A DNA stretch of 64,000 nucleotides from Rhodoferax sp. (GCA_024235935.1 JACKLL010000002.1:124001-188000); one strand, 5' to 3'. Positions 27,498-35,708 are shown, numbered from the stretch's first letter. The notes: generated from the letters alone by a model not told the origin. A program made the numbers and translations.

Positions 27498-28292
27498 ATG
27501 AAACGACTATTGATCACGTCCATCCTGTTGGCCGCGGCTGCCGGCGTATCGGCACAGAAGACCACAGCCGAAGGCATTGCCGAATACCGCCGAATGATTG
27601 CAGACGGCAATCCGGCCGAATTGTTCGAAGCCAAGGGCGAAGAACTCTGGAAACAGAAGCGCGGGCCGAAGAACGCGTCGCTGGAGCAATGCGATCTGGG
27701 GCAGGGCCCTGGCAAGGTCAAGGGTGCGTTCGTGCAGCTGCCGCGCTTCTTCGCCGACACCGGCAAGGTCCAGGATCTGGAGTCGCGCCTGCTCACCTGC
27801 ATGCAGACCCTGCAGGGCTTCGATGCCGCGGCCATCGCCAAGACGCCGTTCGGACGCGACGAGCAGAAGAACATCGAATCGCTGGTGGCCTATATCTCGG
27901 GCGAGTCGCGCGGCATGCGTTTCAGCCTGCCGCAAGGGCACAGTGAGGAGAAGACCATGTACGAAGTCGGCAAGCGTGCCTTCTTCTACCGCGGTGGCCC
28001 CTACGACTTTTCCTGCGCGTCCTGCCACGGCGAGGACGGCAAACGCATCCGCCTGCAGGACCTGCCGAACCTGACCGGCAACCCGGGTGACGGCGTCGGT
28101 TTTGCCGCCTGGCCCGCCTACCGGGTGGGCAATGGCCAGCTCTGGGGCATGCAGCGGCGACTCAACGATTGCTTCCGCCAGCAGCGCTTCCCGTATCCGG
28201 GGTATGCATCCGAGGTGACGATCGCCCTGGGTGTCTACATGGGTGTCAACGCCAAGGGTGCGGAATCGATCGCCCCTGGCCTGAAGCGTTGA
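27498..28292 (+). CDS. soxA: SoxA cytochrome c (L-cysteine S-thiosulfotransferase subunit)
   Basis: 264 residues with a Sec signal peptide (MKRLLITSILLAAAAGVSAQ). A single haem site CASCHG is at 173-177; the N-terminal domain lacks CXXCH and keeps two cysteines (LEQCDLG and LLTCMQ) that pair in mono-haem SoxA proteins. The catalytic Cys225 in RLNDCFRQQRFPYPG is present; in known SoxA it carries a persulfide and ligates the haem. Together with SoxX it attaches thiosulfate to SoxY oxidatively. The gene lies 87 bases after soxZ with a good GAGGAG site. Confidence 0.95.
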   Translation: MKRLLITSILLAAAAGVSAQKTTAEGIAEYRRMIADGNPAELFEAKGEELWKQKRGPKNASLEQCDLGQGPGKVKGAFVQLPRFFADTGKVQDLESRLLTCMQTLQGFDAAAIAKTPFGRDEQKNIESLVAYISGESRGMRFSLPQGHSEEKTMYEVGKRAFFYRGGPYDFSCASCHGEDGKRIRLQDLPNLTGNPGDGVGFAAWPAYRVGNGQLWGMQRRLNDCFRQQRFPYPGYASEVTIALGVYMGVNAKGAESIAPGLKR

Positions 28293-28306
28293 GAAGGACT
28301 GAAACC

Positions 28307-28960
28307 ATGAACAAGAAACTAGCTATCCAAGCTGCCGCGCTGGCAGCCATCGTGTCGCTGGCCGGATGCGCGGCTGTGTCGCCTGCGCCGGATTACGACG
28401 CCATGCTGCAGTCCGTTCTGAAGGCCTCGTTCCGCGATCAGGGCATCGCCAAGGTCGACCGGCTCAAGCAGGACGCGTCCAACCAGGCGTGTTCCGAGGC
28501 CCAGGGCAAGGACCTTGCTGACGCGACGGCCAAGGCCATCGAGGCCGAGAACCTCAAGACCGTGAAGATGCCGTCCGGCGGCAAGTTCATCGGCGACTGG
28601 AAGGCCGGCGAGAAGCTGGCGCAGGACGGCGGTGGCATGACCTGGTCGGACAAGTCGACGGCCAACAGCGAAAACGGCGGTAACTGCTACAACTGCCATC
28701 AGCTCAGCCAAGCGGAGATCTCCTACGGCACGATTGGTCCGAGCCTGTACAACTACGGCAAGATCCGGGGCGTCACGGATCCGGCCAGTGCGGCGGCCAA
28801 GCCCATCGTCGACTACACCTGGGGCAAGCTGTACAACGCCAAGGCCTACAACGCGTGCTCGGCCATGCCGCGTTTTGGCCATGCCGGCATGCTCAACGAG
28901 AAGCAGTTGCAGGATCTGATGGCTTTGCTGCTCGATCCCAAGTCGCCCGTGAACCAATAG
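28307..28960 (+). CDS. soxX: SoxX cytochrome c, lipoprotein-type signal
   Basis: 217 residues, longer than the smallest SoxX. The N-terminus MNKKLAIQAAALAAIVSLAGC has a lipobox (SLAGC, Cys21), so it may be membrane-anchored. A single haem site CYNCHQ is at 127-131, with the distal methionine likely in SAMPRFGHAGML. SoxX takes the electrons released when SoxA loads thiosulfate on SoxY. It follows soxA by 14 bases. An extra N-terminal domain (about 35-95) includes KQDASNQACSEAQG. Confidence 0.93.
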   Translation: MNKKLAIQAAALAAIVSLAGCAAVSPAPDYDAMLQSVLKASFRDQGIAKVDRLKQDASNQACSEAQGKDLADATAKAIEAENLKTVKMPSGGKFIGDWKAGEKLAQDGGGMTWSDKSTANSENGGNCYNCHQLSQAEISYGTIGPSLYNYGKIRGVTDPASAAAKPIVDYTWGKLYNAKAYNACSAMPRFGHAGMLNEKQLQDLMALLLDPKSPVNQ

Positions 28961-28976
28961 GCCTGGGCCTTCTCCG

Positions 28977-29001
28977 CGGCCCGCGCCCAAGGTGCGGGCC
29001 G
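28977..29001 (+). terminator. GC-rich hairpin between soxX and soxB
   Basis: CGGCCCGC and CGGGCCG-type arms (8-bp perfect stem) close a 9-base loop, followed by the pyrimidine-rich GGCTTTCCTGTTCTCTTTC. It is terminator-like but weak on uridines, so partial read-through into soxB is likely. Confidence 0.5.
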
Positions 29002-29034
29002 GCTTTCCTGTTCTCTTTCACCGGTTGTTGTCCC

Positions 29035-30771
29035 ATGAGTTTGTCCAAGCGCGAGTTTCTGCAGGTTCTGGGTGCGGCATCCGTTGCCGGCATGGCACTC
29101 GCCCGCCATGCGCAAGCCGACGCCGCAAGCGCTCAGGCGGGTCTTTACGATATTCCCCGCTTCGGCAACGTGTCCTTGCTGCACATGACCGACTGCCATG
29201 CGCAGCTCAAACCCATCTATTTCCGCGAGCCCAGTGTCAACATCGGCATCGATGCCATGCGCGGCGAGTTGCCCCACCTGGTGGGCGAGCATCTGCTCAA
29301 GCGCGCCGGGGTTCGGCCGGGCACGCCGCTGGCCCATGCCTATACCAGCCTGGACTTCGAGAAGGCGGCCCGGCGCTATGGCAAGGTGGGCGGTTTCGCC
29401 CATCTGGCAACCCTGGTCAAGCAGCTCAAGGCCAGCCGGCCCGGTGCCTTGCTGCTGGATGGCGGCGACACCTGGCAAGGCTCGGCCACTGCGCTGTGGA
29501 CCAACGCGCAAGACATGGTCGACGCCTGCAAGCTGCTGGGTGTGGACATCATGACCGGCCACTGGGAATTCACCTACGGCATGGAACGGGTCAAGGAAAT
29601 CGTCGAAAAGGACTTCCAGGGCAAGGTCGAGTTCCTGGCCCAGAACGTCAAGACCACCGACTTCGGTGACCCGGTGTTCAAGCCCTACACGCTGCGCGCG
29701 ATCAATGGCGTGTCCTGCGCCATCATCGGGCAGGCGTTCCCGTACACGCCGATCGCCAACCCGCGGTATATGGTGGCCGACTGGAGCTTCGGCATCCAGG
29801 ATGACAACATGCAGAAGATGGTCGACGAGGTGCGCGCCAAGGGGGCGCAGGTCGTCGTGGTGTTGTCGCACAACGGCATGGATGTCGACCTGCAGATGGC
29901 CAGCCGGGTGCGCGGCATCGACGCGATCTTCGGTGGTCACACCCACGATGGTGTGCCAGTGGCCGTTCCGGTCAGCAATGCCGGTGGCAAGACCCTGGTC
30001 ACGAATGCGGGCAGCAATGGCAAGTTCCTGGGCGTCATGGACTTCGACGTCAAGGGCGGCAAGGTGGCGGATTTCCGCTACCGGCTGCTGCCGGTCTTCG
30101 CCAACCAGCTGCAGGCCGATCCGGACATGCAGGCCCTGATCACCCGGGTTCGCCAGCCCTATGAGGCCAAGCTGGCCGAGAAGCTGGCGGTGACCGATGG
30201 CCTGCTGTATCGGCGTGGCAACTTCAATGGCTCCTGGGACCAGCTGATCTGCGATGCGCTGATGCAGGTGCAGGGTGCGGAGATTGCGTTCTCTCCCGGG
30301 TTCCGCTGGGGCACGACGCTGCTGCCGGGCGACACGATCACGCGTGAACTGATGATGGACCAGCTGGCGATCACCTATCCTTATGCGACGGTCAGCGACA
30401 TGAGCGGCGAGACCATCAAGACCGTGCTGGAAGACGTGGCCGACAACCTGTTCAATCCCGATCCGTACTACCAGCAGGGTGGCGACATGGTGCGGGTCGG
30501 CGGACTGGCCTACACCTGCGATCCGGTCCAGAAGATGGGCAGCCGCATCTCCGACATGCGCCTGGGCGGAAAGCCGATCGAGGCCGGCAAGACCTACAAG
30601 GTCGCCGGCTGGGCACCGGTAGCCGAGGCCGCGAAGACCGCACCGGGCACGCAACCGGTCTGGGATGTGGTCGAGACCTGGCTCAAGTCGCAGAATGGCC
30701 GGGTCACGCTGCGCAAACTCAATGTGCCAACGCTGTCGGGTGTCAAGGGCAATCCGGGCATGGTGTCCTGA
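29035..30771 (+). CDS. soxB: SoxB thiosulfohydrolase
   Basis: 578 residues. A twin-arginine-like signal (SKREFLQVLGAASVAG) exports the dimanganese enzyme. Metal and active-site motifs of the 5'-nucleotidase-like fold are visible: LLHMTDCHAQLKP, LLDGGDTWQGSATALW, GHWEFTYG, VVLSHNGMDVD and FGGHTHDG. It hydrolyses the terminal sulfonate from SoxY-bound intermediates, releasing sulfate. ATG 29035 chosen over the frame open to 28855, which overlaps soxX. Confidence 0.96.
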   Translation: MSLSKREFLQVLGAASVAGMALARHAQADAASAQAGLYDIPRFGNVSLLHMTDCHAQLKPIYFREPSVNIGIDAMRGELPHLVGEHLLKRAGVRPGTPLAHAYTSLDFEKAARRYGKVGGFAHLATLVKQLKASRPGALLLDGGDTWQGSATALWTNAQDMVDACKLLGVDIMTGHWEFTYGMERVKEIVEKDFQGKVEFLAQNVKTTDFGDPVFKPYTLRAINGVSCAIIGQAFPYTPIANPRYMVADWSFGIQDDNMQKMVDEVRAKGAQVVVVLSHNGMDVDLQMASRVRGIDAIFGGHTHDGVPVAVPVSNAGGKTLVTNAGSNGKFLGVMDFDVKGGKVADFRYRLLPVFANQLQADPDMQALITRVRQPYEAKLAEKLAVTDGLLYRRGNFNGSWDQLICDALMQVQGAEIAFSPGFRWGTTLLPGDTITRELMMDQLAITYPYATVSDMSGETIKTVLEDVADNLFNPDPYYQQGGDMVRVGGLAYTCDPVQKMGSRISDMRLGGKPIEAGKTYKVAGWAPVAEAAKTAPGTQPVWDVVETWLKSQNGRVTLRKLNVPTLSGVKGNPGMVS

Positions 30772-30772
30772 C

Positions 30773-31288
30773 ATGCGCGCGCAAACATTCAGATCCCTGC
30801 TGGCAGCGGCCCTGCTGCTGACCCTGACCGCAGCCGGTGCGCAGCAAGGCAGCAGCACCTTCAGCGTCAAACTGATGACGCCCGAGACGGCCTTGACGGC
30901 GGCGCGGGCGGCGCTGGACGAATGCCGCCGCCAGGGTTACCAGGTCGCGGTGGCGGTGGTGGACCGGTTCGGCAATCCGCAGGTCTTGCTGCGCGACCGA
31001 TTTGCCGGCGCCCACACGGCCGGTGTCGCGACCGACAAGGCCTGGACCGCGGCCAGCTTTCGCATGGCCACGGTCGATCTGGGCAACGAGACGCAGGCCG
31101 GCAAACCGATGAGCGCATTGCGTGCATTTCCGCGGGTGCTGGCGGCTGGCGGCGGGCAGTTCATCGAGAGTGGCGGCGCGCTGCTCGGCGGTATCGGCGT
31201 GTCGGGCGCGCCGGGCGGGGATGCGGATGACACATGCGCCAAGGCGGGCGTGCGTGCCATCACGGACATTCTCGAGTTGCAGGGCTGA
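30773..31288 (+). CDS. GlcG/HbpS-like (DUF336) periplasmic protein
   Basis: 171 residues with a Sec signal peptide (MRAQTFRSLLAAALLLTLTAAGAQ). The mature part is the GlcG/HbpS/Cob-adenosyltransferase-like fold: ALDECRRQGYQVAVAVVDRFGNPQVLLRDRFAGAHT, then DKAWTAASF and GGQFIESGGALLGGIGVSGAPGGDADD. Members are repeatedly found beside sox genes and bind haem or other small ligands. It starts 1 base after the soxB stop, so is co-translated with SoxB. Function in sulfur oxidation unproven. Confidence 0.85.
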   Translation: MRAQTFRSLLAAALLLTLTAAGAQQGSSTFSVKLMTPETALTAARAALDECRRQGYQVAVAVVDRFGNPQVLLRDRFAGAHTAGVATDKAWTAASFRMATVDLGNETQAGKPMSALRAFPRVLAAGGGQFIESGGALLGGIGVSGAPGGDADDTCAKAGVRAITDILELQG

Positions 31289-31418
31289 GGGCTCGGCTTC
31301 GGCGCTATCCTTTGCGTGGGCCAGCCGGTTCACGCAAGGCGATCGGATGCTTCGGGCGGCCCCTTTTCGGCGGCGCGTGATTTCGGTTCGGATCAATACA
31401 TACAACGAGGAGACGGAA

Positions 31419-31832
31419 ATGCAGCTTTGGAAAAAAATCGCCGGCATGGTGCTGGTACTGTCGGCGTCGCTTGCGATGGCGCAGGACACGGTGGTCTACC
31501 ACATCAACGACACGGCTGAACAGGCGCTCGGCGGCCTGCGCAACGTCAAGAACCACCTCGATACCGATCCCTCGGCCAAGATCACCGTGGTCACGCATGC
31601 AGCCGGTGTGGACTTCCTGATGGAGGGCGCCAAGGACAAGAACGGCTCCGCCTATGCCGGCCCGGTCGCGGCGCTGAAGGCGCGGGGCGTGAACTTCGAG
31701 GTCTGCGAGATCACGCTGGCCAATCGCAATTTGAAGAAGTCGCAGTTCATCCTGGAGGCGGACTTCACGCCCTCGGGCGTGGTGCGCCTGACCAAGTTGC
31801 AGAAGCAGGGTTTCGCCTACATCAAGCCTTGA
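31419..31832 (+). CDS. periplasmic DsrE-like protein
   Basis: 137 residues with a Sec signal (MQLWKKIAGMVLVLSASLAMAQ). The fold is DsrE/DsrF-like: TVVYHINDTAEQALGGLRNVKNHLDTDP, ITVVTHAAGVDFLMEGA, then ALKARGVNFEVCEITLANRNL. The cysteine in FEVCEIT sits at the position used by sulfur carriers of this family (about residue 96). ACGAGGAG lies 7 bases before the ATG. An exported version suggests sulfur handling outside the cytoplasm. It converges with another DsrE-like gene. Confidence 0.85.
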   Translation: MQLWKKIAGMVLVLSASLAMAQDTVVYHINDTAEQALGGLRNVKNHLDTDPSAKITVVTHAAGVDFLMEGAKDKNGSAYAGPVAALKARGVNFEVCEITLANRNLKKSQFILEADFTPSGVVRLTKLQKQGFAYIKP

Positions 31833-31924
31833 CGGCCGGATACGCGCTGCGCAAGCGCCCGGCCGTGCACGTCATCGGGCGGGCGTGTGCATGGGGCCAG
31901 GGAGATCCCACCATGCACGATCTG

Positions 31925-32365
31925 TCAGGGGCGGATGTAGGCGTAGCCTTCGCGCTGGCGGTTGATCAGCTCGACCACCCCCGCAGGCACATAGCCGATG
32001 TCGGGCAGCATGTCGGCGTATACCAGCTTCATCGCCTTCATGGTGTTCTCGCAGGCCACGACCTTGACACCACTCCTGAGCGCGGCCGACACGCGTTCGG
32101 CCATCGGCGATCCCGCCTTGAGCATGCCGATGCCGGGACCGTAGACGACGATCTCGAGTTGCACTGCATCCTCGCCCAGGTCCATCTGCACGTTGCGGAC
32201 GTTGTTCAGGGCCAGTCCCCATTTCTGCGGGTCGCTGTCGCTGACCTGCAGCACGGCCTGGATCTTGGCGCTGCGGCTGGCTGTCTGGGCCAGCACCGGC
32301 GCTGCCGCAGCAAGGGTGGCAAGCGTCATTGCCGCCAGCAGGTTTCTGCGCATCATGGAGGGCAT
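31925..32365 (-). CDS. second periplasmic DsrE-like protein
   Basis: 146 residues from the ATG at 32365 (AAAGGA upstream); signal-like N-terminus MPSMMRRNLLAAMTLATLAAAAPVLAQ. The mature part shows VLQVSDSDPQKWGLALNNVRNVQMDLGEDAVQLEIVVYGPG, then ALRSGVKVVACENTMKAMKL, with the conserved cysteine in VVACENTM. The layout matches the 31419 product, including the C-terminal GYAYIRP, close to GFAYIKP there, so the two are paralogues pointing towards each other. It is divergent from the metallohydrolase gene, with which it shares an AT-rich promoter region. Confidence 0.85.
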   Translation of the reverse strand: MPSMMRRNLLAAMTLATLAAAAPVLAQTASRSAKIQAVLQVSDSDPQKWGLALNNVRNVQMDLGEDAVQLEIVVYGPGIGMLKAGSPMAERVSAALRSGVKVVACENTMKAMKLVYADMLPDIGYVPAGVVELINRQREGYAYIRP

Positions 32366-32578
32366 GGGAGTCCTTTCGCCTGAGGTCTTTGAACAGCGGC
32401 GCATCCGACGCCGAACGGGGGATGGCATCGTGCATCCATACCGCCATTCTCATGAATATCAGTCAATGCTTATATGGTGAAAACCCTTGGGCCAATGGGC
32501 TCGCAGAGGGTATCGGCGCACATCGATCGCGCGTATCATCCTATACGGATATAGTGAAAAGCAAGAGGTGGTTTGTCC
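32366..32578. promoter_or_regulatory. divergent promoter/operator region (DsrE-like gene and metallohydrolase)
   Basis: The right half is AT-rich. It contains AATATCAGT (32455-32463, the inverse of ACTGATATT upstream of the first ArsR gene), TATATGGTGAAAAC at about 32471 and the similar GATATAGTGAAAAG at about 32549. The two GTGAAAA-containing elements are direct repeats about 78 bases apart. Likely binding sites for the sox ArsR regulators; not proven. Confidence 0.55.
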
Positions 32579-33556
32579 ATGGCATCTGCAGTCTGGCTTC
32601 GTGCATTCGGGTGTCGCCTTATCTTGGCGGCCTTGCTTGCCGCATGCGTGTCCGGCCCCGCACGTGCGGCGGAGCCCGCTGCGCGCGTGGTGGCGCGTCA
32701 GGTGGCAGACAACGTATGGTTCGTGCAGGGCGATGCGGCCCTGGGTTCCACGGCCAATCGCAATTTCATCTCCAATGCCGGTTTCGTCGTCACCGAGGAC
32801 GGAGTGCTGGTGGTCGATGCCCTGGGTTCGCCCAAGCTTGCCGAGGAACTGATCGCCGAGATCCGCCGCGTCACGTCCCAGCCGATTCGTTATGTGGTGG
32901 TGACGCATTTCCATGCCGACCACATCTATGGCCTGCAGGTGTTCAAGGCGGCCGGCGCGACCATCCTGGGGCATCCCGCCGGGCGCGAGTACCTCTTCTC
33001 GGAGACCGCCGCATTGCGGCTGCAGGCCAGCCGCAAGGACCTGGCGCCCTGGATCGACGAGACTACCCGCCTGGTAGGCGCCGACCGCTGGCTCGACCAG
33101 CCGGAGACCACGCTGCGCATGGGGTCCTACGAATTCCGCATCCGCTACGTCGGCCCGTCCCACACGCCGGAAGACCTGGTGGTCTATGTCGACAAGCCAG
33201 GCGTGCTGTTTGCCGGTGACCTGGTGTTCCGCGGCCGGATTCCGTTTGTCGGGCAGGCCGACAGCCAGCAGTGGATCACCTCGCTGGGGGCCTTGATCGC
33301 GTTCAAGCCACGGGTCATGATTCCCGGCCATGGCGGTGTGTCGACCGATCCGATGCCGGATCTGGAACTCACGCGCGACTACCTGGTCTATCTGCGCAAG
33401 AGCATGGGCGAGGCCGCACGCGACATGGAGCCGTTCGAGGACGCGTACGCCCGCACCGACTGGTCGCGTTTCGACAAGCTTCCGCTGTTCAAGGCAGCCA
33501 ACCGCATGAATGCATACAACACCTACCTGCTCATGGAGCAGAAAGGATTCAAATGA
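32579..33556 (+). CDS. SoxH-like metallo-beta-lactamase-fold hydrolase
   Basis: 325 residues from ATG 32579. The signal peptide (LILAALLAACVSGPARA) may include a lipobox-like cysteine. The zinc-binding motif THFHADHIYG (HxHxDH) and the later VGPSHTPEDLVVY, VLFAGDLVF and MIPGHGG complete the metal site. Proteins of this type (SoxH or quinoprotein-relay metallohydrolases) accompany sox or methanol/ethanol oxidation genes; the substrate is unknown, perhaps a glutathione- or cysteine-linked sulfur compound. The stop overlaps the next ATG as ATGA. Confidence 0.85.
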   Translation: MASAVWLRAFGCRLILAALLAACVSGPARAAEPAARVVARQVADNVWFVQGDAALGSTANRNFISNAGFVVTEDGVLVVDALGSPKLAEELIAEIRRVTSQPIRYVVVTHFHADHIYGLQVFKAAGATILGHPAGREYLFSETAALRLQASRKDLAPWIDETTRLVGADRWLDQPETTLRMGSYEFRIRYVGPSHTPEDLVVYVDKPGVLFAGDLVFRGRIPFVGQADSQQWITSLGALIAFKPRVMIPGHGGVSTDPMPDLELTRDYLVYLRKSMGEAARDMEPFEDAYARTDWSRFDKLPLFKAANRMNAYNTYLLMEQKGFK

Positions 33557-34050
33557 AGCGACGCGACTGGATGCTGGCCGGGCTCGGCGCGACGCTCGGT
33601 GGTCTTGCATGGTCCGAGCCTGCGGCCATCGGCTCGGTGGTGACCTGGCCGACGCTGCAACTGCTCGACGGCAGCACCTGGCAGGCCGCATCCTGGCAAG
33701 GGCAGCCGGCGATCGTGGTGTTCTGGGCAACATACTGCCCGTTCTGCAAGCGCCACAACGCTCACCTGGACAAGCTGTACCGCGAGACGCAGGGCCGGGG
33801 TCTGCGTCTGCTGGGTGTGGCGCTCGACACCGATGCGGCGGCGGTGCGCAAGTACATGGCGCAGAACCAGTACCAGTTTCCGGTCGTTCTCGATCGTGGC
33901 GAACTGCGGCAGCGCGTGACGGCGCGCCGGGTCATCCCCATGACCGGCAGCTTCGACGCCCAGGGGCGGCTGCTGCAGGCGATTCCCGGCGAGATGTTCG
34001 AGGAAGACCTGATGGACCTGGCGCAAGCGCTGCGCAAGCGCGCCGCCTGA
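33553..34050 (+). CDS. TlpA/SoxW-like thioredoxin, exported
   Basis: 165 residues. The N-terminus MKRRDWMLAGLGATLGGLAW resembles a twin-arginine or Sec signal. The thioredoxin motif is VVFWATYCPFCKRHN, with CPFC as active dithiol, and a cis-Pro position in VIPMTGSFDAQGRLL. Such proteins keep SoxY or SoxA cysteines reduced in the periplasm. It overlaps the metallohydrolase gene by four bases, indicating a coupled pair. Converges with the permease gene. Confidence 0.88.
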   Translation: MKRRDWMLAGLGATLGGLAWSEPAAIGSVVTWPTLQLLDGSTWQAASWQGQPAIVVFWATYCPFCKRHNAHLDKLYRETQGRGLRLLGVALDTDAAAVRKYMAQNQYQFPVVLDRGELRQRVTARRVIPMTGSFDAQGRLLQAIPGEMFEEDLMDLAQALRKRAA

Positions 34051-34069
34051 AGCGGCTGGCCCGCGGCGA

Positions 34070-35188
34070 TCAGGCCAGCCGGTCCATGCGCCAGATCTGG
34101 TAGCGCAATCCGGCGACGCCTCCCACGACGATGGCGGTGACGGCCAGCAGGCTGCCCAGGGACAGGGTCGAGATTCCCGACAGGCCCTGTCCGATCGTGC
34201 AGCCGTAGGCGGTGACCCCCCCTACGCCCATCAGCACTGCGCCCACCAGATGGTTGGCCGTGTCTTCGACATTGGCAAAACCCTCCCAGCGGAACTCGCG
34301 GCTGGCCAATGCCATCAGCGCGGAGCCGACCACCACACCGGCCATGCTGACGATGCCTATCGTCAGGGTCTTGGACTGGTCGCTGAAGAACAGCAGCCAG
34401 TCGAGCGCAAAGCCTACGGGAGCCACCATGCTCAGCGACTCCATGTTGCGCGAGTTGGTCGCCAGGAACGCCTTCTCCAGGGTCTGGGGATGTTCTGCGA
34501 CGAAGCCCAGCCGGCCCGAGATCCACCACATCACGACGATCACGGCGCCGATGCCGGCGCCGCCGAGCCAGACGTTGGCGGTGCGTCCCGACGGTGCCCG
34601 CAGCACCCATGCGGTCAGCGCGAGGGCCACCAGCAGGCCCAGCCATCCGGCAATGGTGGGCGTCGACAAGCCGGTGATTCCGGCCAGCAGACCGGGCAGG
34701 TCCTGCCCGCCGGGCAGTTCGACACTGGCGCGGTCCACCGTGGCCACCCGCAGCACAGCCGTGATGCCCTTGATCGTGGCGAATGCCGACAGTCCGAGCA
34801 CCAGCAGCACCACCCAGGCCTTGAGGTTGCCGGCACCGGCCCGCACCAGGTTCTTGCTGCCGCAGCCTGAGGCCAGCACCATGCCGAAGCCGAACATCAG
34901 ACCGCCGCAGAGCAGGGACAGCCAGAGTATCCGGGGGCCGGCGTACAGGCTGTGTTCGGCCCGGACCCATTCCATGGCGACCATGGCGTTGAAGCCCAGC
35001 ACCGCGACGGCGATGGCCAGTACCCACATCCGCATCCGGGTCCAGTCGCCCATGTTGACGATGTCGGCGATGGCGCCCATGGTGCAGAAATGCGTACGCT
35101 GGGCGATGGCGCCGAACGCCACGGCCGCAGCGAAAGCGCCAGCCAGCACGGTGGCGGTGAGCTGGCGCAGTTCATCGAGTTCTTGCAT
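34070..35188 (-). CDS. YeeE/TsuA-like (SoxT) thiosulfate-type permease
   Basis: 372 residues, about 9-10 hydrophobic helices. Three conserved cysteines mark the YeeE/YedE sulfur-transport family: RTHFCTMGA (Cys35), LASGCGSKNLVRAGAGN, and AYGCTIGQGLSG. In TsuA these line the thiosulfate path. In sox islands the homologue SoxT has been proposed to act in sulfur uptake and signalling. It is transcribed away from the second ArsR gene, with a shared 163-base promoter region. The transported species is inferred. Confidence 0.87.
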   Translation of the reverse strand: MQELDELRQLTATVLAGAFAAAVAFGAIAQRTHFCTMGAIADIVNMGDWTRMRMWVLAIAVAVLGFNAMVAMEWVRAEHSLYAGPRILWLSLLCGGLMFGFGMVLASGCGSKNLVRAGAGNLKAWVVLLVLGLSAFATIKGITAVLRVATVDRASVELPGGQDLPGLLAGITGLSTPTIAGWLGLLVALALTAWVLRAPSGRTANVWLGGAGIGAVIVVMWWISGRLGFVAEHPQTLEKAFLATNSRNMESLSMVAPVGFALDWLLFFSDQSKTLTIGIVSMAGVVVGSALMALASREFRWEGFANVEDTANHLVGAVLMGVGGVTAYGCTIGQGLSGISTLSLGSLLAVTAIVVGGVAGLRYQIWRMDRLA

Positions 35189-35351
35189 GGCGGTATTGTG
35201 GCGGAATGTACCGCTGGCGCAGGACTGGTGGGCGCGACGCCTTGCAAGGCCCGTTTTCCCCCTCGCGCGGTGGGTCGCGGGTGGCGCTCGCTTCCAGAAT
35301 ATCCGTGGTTCCGCATAGAATGAACCGGTCAGTCACAGTCCGGGAGTGGAG

Positions 35352-35708
35352 ATGGAAGCAAAGAGCAGCGAAGACCAGGTTTTCGATTCAGTCGCAGAAC
35401 TGTTTTCCGTGCTGTCCACGCCGATTCGGCTCAAGATCATCAGCGCCGTCTGCCAGAAGGAGAAGAGCGTTTCGGAACTGCTGGCCGAGATTGACACCAC
35501 CCAGCCCAACATGTCGCAGCACCTGGGCACGTTGTACCGCTGCGGCGTGCTGGCCAAGCGCCGTGAAGGCACGCAGATGTATTACCGGCTGCAAAGCGAG
35601 CGTGTGGCAACCCTGTGCCGCGCCGTATGCACCCAGGTTGCAATCGAACTCGACGGCGACACGCCACTGGCCCCTTCGGAGCGGCTGGTGCCGGCGATGC
35701 ACCGCTAG
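35352..35708 (+). CDS. second ArsR-family regulator of the sox island
   Basis: 118 residues from ATG 35352 (GGGAG upstream). The winged helix-turn-helix closely follows the 23675 protein (VFDSVAELFSVLSTPIRLKII and SVSELLAEIDTTQPNMSQHLGTLYRCGVLAKRREGTQMYYRL). Its cysteines are partly different: the second-helix site is Ser then Cys (IISAVCQKE), with extra ones in YRCGV and TLCRAVCTQ. The C-terminal Cys aligns with that of the first regulator. A split role (one sensing sulfide or persulfide, the other a different sulfur signal) is possible. The gene is divergent from the permease. Confidence 0.85.
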   Translation: MEAKSSEDQVFDSVAELFSVLSTPIRLKIISAVCQKEKSVSELLAEIDTTQPNMSQHLGTLYRCGVLAKRREGTQMYYRLQSERVATLCRAVCTQVAIELDGDTPLAPSERLVPAMHR

